From: Poseidonibacter lekithochrous
GTDB taxonomy: Bacteria > Campylobacterota > Campylobacteria > Campylobacterales > Arcobacteraceae
Direction of reading: 5' to 3'
Assembly (NCBI RefSeq): GCF_013283835.1
Contig: NZ_CP054052.1
Coordinates: 2,108,001 to 2,172,000 of the forward strand
Length of the DNA: 64,000 bases
Positions 61,891 to 64,000 of the stretch are shown here, one piece after another. Positions within the stretch are counted from its first letter, which is position 1. Every line of letters begins with the position of its first letter. A program made the position numbers and the translations under genes. The notes below the pieces were generated by a model that did not search any database, was not told where the DNA came from, and saw only the letters and a list, made by a program, of their open reading frames with translations.

Positions 61891-62928
61891 ATTATCAAAA
61901 CTTACATAGAAAACTATAGAAATAAACTATTAACACAATATATCTATTTAGGATTATTCTTTTCTATATTTCTCTCACCTTTTTATTATTATATAGATAA
62001 TTTTGCTTTAGCTATAACCCTTAATATATTTACATTAATGATGTTTTTTCTGTACCTTATACGTTTACAAACTAATAAATATACTCTTAAATCTAGAGGT
62101 TTTATATTAGCTATTACTATTTTATTTATAAGTGGTTTTATAAATGGAAACCAAGAAATAAATAGCACCTTTTTTCTATTGCTTTATCCTATTGCTTCTT
62201 TCTCAATTAGAGGATTAAAAGAAGGTTTAGTCTGGACTTTTTCATTATTACTTATACTAATCACTATTTATACTCAAATGAGTTTTTTATATAATGTTTA
62301 TTCATTTATATTTTTTTGTATTGCTTACTTTATGGTTTCATATTTGCTTTATTGGTATAGGCATTATGAACTTAAAATATTTACGAAGATGTTTCAAGTA
62401 AACAAATTAAAAGAAGAACTAGAAGAGAAAAATAAAGAACTAAAAAGAATTGCAATTACAGATAAATTAACAAATATTTATAATAGAGTAAAACTTGATT
62501 CAAAAATGGAAGCGGAGATGAATAGAGCCCAAAGATTTGGACATGGTTTTAGTATTATAATTATAGATATTGATTATTTTAAAGAAGTAAATGATAACTA
62601 TGGTCATCAAATAGGTGATTGTGTATTAATTGAAATGGCAAATTTACTAAAATCTCATGTAAGAAATACCGATACTCTAGGAAGATGGGGTGGAGAAGAG
62701 TTTCTTATTATTTGTCCTGAAACAAAAGAAGAAGGTGTTTTAAAATTAGCTAATAATCTTCAAAAAACTATAGAAGAAAATACTTTTTCTACCATAGGTT
62801 CTAAAACTGCAAGTTTTGGTATAACTACATACATAAACGGTGATAATACAAACTCAATTTTAAAACGTGCTGATGATGCCTTATACAAAGCAAAAACAAC
62901 AGGACGAAACAAAGTAGAAATACTTTAA
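61891..62928 (+). CDS. Diguanylate cyclase with membrane-sensor N terminus (likely non-AUG start)
   Basis: A 345-residue protein if it starts at ATT 61891, directly after AGAGGAAGTA and an in-frame TAA. The first ATG (62038) would remove the first transmembrane helix (YIYLGLFFSIFLSPFYYYI). Six or so helices (about 15-175) lead into a coiled coil, then a GGDEF domain: ITDKLTNIYNRVKLDSKM, IDIDYFKEVNDNYGHQIGD, GRWGGEEFLIICPE (active GGEEF, about 265). It makes c-di-GMP at the membrane. The sensor type is not recognised. The ATT/ATC start is an inference from the ribosome site and frame. Confidence 0.85.
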   Translation: MIKTYIENYRNKLLTQYIYLGLFFSIFLSPFYYYIDNFALAITLNIFTLMMFFLYLIRLQTNKYTLKSRGFILAITILFISGFINGNQEINSTFFLLLYPIASFSIRGLKEGLVWTFSLLLILITIYTQMSFLYNVYSFIFFCIAYFMVSYLLYWYRHYELKIFTKMFQVNKLKEELEEKNKELKRIAITDKLTNIYNRVKLDSKMEAEMNRAQRFGHGFSIIIIDIDYFKEVNDNYGHQIGDCVLIEMANLLKSHVRNTDTLGRWGGEEFLIICPETKEEGVLKLANNLQKTIEENTFSTIGSKTASFGITTYINGDNTNSILKRADDALYKAKTTGRNKVEIL

Positions 62929-62977
62929 AGAAAAATAAGATAATATAAATACATATTTTATTCTGTAGGAGTCAAAC

Positions 62978-63604
62978 TTGGAAGTGAATTACAATAATAC
63001 TCAAAAGATTACATACAACGCAGCAGGTTACGAAGTAGTTGAAGAAAAAAACACAGTAAACTCTGCTTTTGCAAATGATTACGATGAAGCAAAAAAAGCT
63101 TCCAATGAAAAATCAAATAGTATTTTTGCCGATAGCACAGATGATGCTAGAGAAGCAAATAAAAAAGAAGAAAAAATATCAGAAACTCAAACTGATGCAG
63201 AAATAAGAGAAGAAACTAAAAAACTTTTAGAAGATATTAACTCTTTATTTAAAACTGGTCTTACAGTTGAAGAGTTAGAGAAGTTAAAAGAATTGCTAAA
63301 AGCCATTAAAGATGCTATTAAAGATGCAGAAAAAAACAACTCATCAACATCAGATATTGAAACAATGATTAGTGGTATGGAAGAAGCCATGATGTTACTT
63401 CAAAAAAGAATTGGTGGAGAAACTGTAATAAAAGCAAATAAAGAAAATGATTCAAATGATGATATGTTAGGCTTTGCTTCTAGAATTGAAGGAATTGAGA
63501 AATCACTAAAAGATTTAGAGCAAGGAAATCAAGATAATGGAATTAGTTCTACATCTACAAGTGAAGAACTTGAACTACTAAACAGACTTAAACAAAATCA
63601 ATAA
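62978..63604 (+). CDS. Acidic helical hypothetical protein
   Basis: A 208-residue hydrophilic protein with no signal or membrane segment. It starts at TTG 62978, 5 bases after AGGAGTC. The first ~60 residues are low-complexity and disordered-looking; ~60-160 are helical with heptad patterns (EIREETKKLLEDINSLF, LEKLKELLKAIKDAIKDAEK), and the C terminus is Ser/Glu-rich. Not recognised; may be a flagellar or surface-associated accessory protein, but this is a guess. A strong terminator overlaps its stop. Confidence 0.7.
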   Translation: MEVNYNNTQKITYNAAGYEVVEEKNTVNSAFANDYDEAKKASNEKSNSIFADSTDDAREANKKEEKISETQTDAEIREETKKLLEDINSLFKTGLTVEELEKLKELLKAIKDAIKDAEKNNSSTSDIETMISGMEEAMMLLQKRIGGETVIKANKENDSNDDMLGFASRIEGIEKSLKDLEQGNQDNGISSTSTSEELELLNRLKQNQ

Positions 63605-63628
63605 TAGAAGGGGAAACCTTCTATTATT
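63600..63628 (+). terminator. Bidirectional terminator at the end of the acidic protein gene
   Basis: A perfect 12-bp stem AATAATAGAAGG (63600-63611) / CCTTCTATTATT (63617-63628), GGAAA loop, T-rich tail; overlaps both convergent stop codons. Confidence 0.9.
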
Positions 63629-64000
63629 TCTTTTTCCAAATACTCATTTGAGAAATTGTATGTTGGAACTTTCTATTTGTTTCTTTGATTACAAAAGGAA
63701 CATCAATAGTATCTACTAATTCATATCCATTAAGTTCCGTTTTTAAAGTCTCTAAAGTAGAAACTTCTTTATTATCTTTGATATATCCACCAAGCCAATT
63801 CTCTTTTGGAGTGTACTCTTCTAGCCATGTATAAGGTGATAATAATACTAATAAACCACCATCATTAACTCTATTTGGTACATCATCTAAGAACTTTTGA
63901 GGATAATATAATCTATCAATTAAATTTGAACAAAAGATTAAATCATATCCTGAATATACATCTTTTAAATTACAAGCATCACCTTGCATAAATGAAACAT
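63624..64000 (-). CDS. ovoA: Putative 4-mercaptohistidine N1-methyltransferase, OvoA C-terminal type (partial)
   Basis: The C-terminal ~125 residues of a gene that continues beyond the right edge (the frame is open through 64000, reading VSFMQGDACNLKD). The sequence YDLIFCSNLIDRLYYPQKFL, LLVLLSPYTWLEEYTPKENW, LGGYIKD and PFVIKETNRKFQHTISQMSI matches the C-terminal methyltransferase half of OvoA, which methylates the mercaptohistidine product to make ovothiol, a redox thiol. Whether the upstream iron-dependent sulfoxide synthase domain is fused or separate lies outside the window. Because it is truncated, activity cannot be judged. Confidence 0.75.
   Translation of the reverse strand, partial: VSFMQGDACNLKDVYSGYDLIFCSNLIDRLYYPQKFLDDVPNRVNDGGLLVLLSPYTWLEEYTPKENWLGGYIKDNKEVSTLETLKTELNGYELVDTIDVPFVIKETNRKFQHTISQMSIWKKK

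Overview
The window is a very AT-rich bacterial chromosome segment that looks like an Arcobacter-group member of the Campylobacterota. This is inferred from gene content and style: a SorAB-type sulfite dehydrogenase like that of Campylobacter, a short ComEC lacking the C-terminal hydrolase domain, many two-component systems and c-di-GMP proteins, frequent TTG starts with AAGGA-type ribosome sites, and TATAAT -10 boxes without clear -35 boxes. I saw no rRNA, tRNA, CRISPR array or complete transposon.

Layout. 1-0.8 kb: the end of a CDP-glycerol/surface-polymer locus (glycerophosphotransferase fragment and a TagD-like cytidylyltransferase). 1-2.3 kb: an NSS-family sodium symporter behind a tandem-repeat promoter. 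2.4-6.7 kb: a candidate structured RNA, then a three-gene operon of unknown function ending in a decayed gene. 6.7-11.8 kb: housekeeping genes (glycerate kinase, DCC-family protein, RNase D-like exonuclease, dGTPase, potassium channel, small protein). 11.9-16.3 kb: a lipoprotein with about 13 acidic 37-39-residue repeats, followed by a DUF4114/LruC secreted protein. 16.4-17.5 kb: aat and a remnant of mcrB. 17.6-21.2 kb: a 7TMR-DISM histidine kinase, a response regulator and a LuxI/FeeM-fold acyl-transferase-like gene. A near-identical operator stands before the kinase and before the synthase, so the three probably form one signalling unit.

22.3-37.2 kb is a minus-strand defence island next to rlmF. 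From its 5' side it holds a relic integron (broken intI on the plus strand, an attC site, and a HEPN-protein gene in cassette position), a 1646-residue sacsin-like ATPase/DUF3883 protein with six ~100-residue internal repeats, an HNH endonuclease, and a complete Wadjet operon jetABCD. Wadjet is a known plasmid-restriction system. The large ATPase, the HEPN cassette and the LuxI/FeeM circuit are the least described parts.

37.3-42.4 kb: DUF1272 and cupin proteins, an SH3/YgiM-like protein, sorAB, and a divergent two-component system. 42.4-50.1 kb: a PIF1-like helicase, DUF898 plus M48 peptidase, and SbcCD. 50.2-56.9 kb: a c-di-GMP/histidine-kinase cluster whose two response regulators share very similar receiver domains. 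56.9-60.5 kb: a TonB-dependent receptor with a membrane 4Fe-4S protein. 60.5-64 kb: ComEC, a diguanylate cyclase that apparently starts at a non-AUG codon, a small acidic protein, and, cut by the window edge, an ovothiol-pathway methyltransferase (OvoA C-terminal type). Convergent gene pairs are commonly separated by perfect 11-13 bp hairpins that can serve as bidirectional terminators. All functional calls come from reading motifs; no database search was run.
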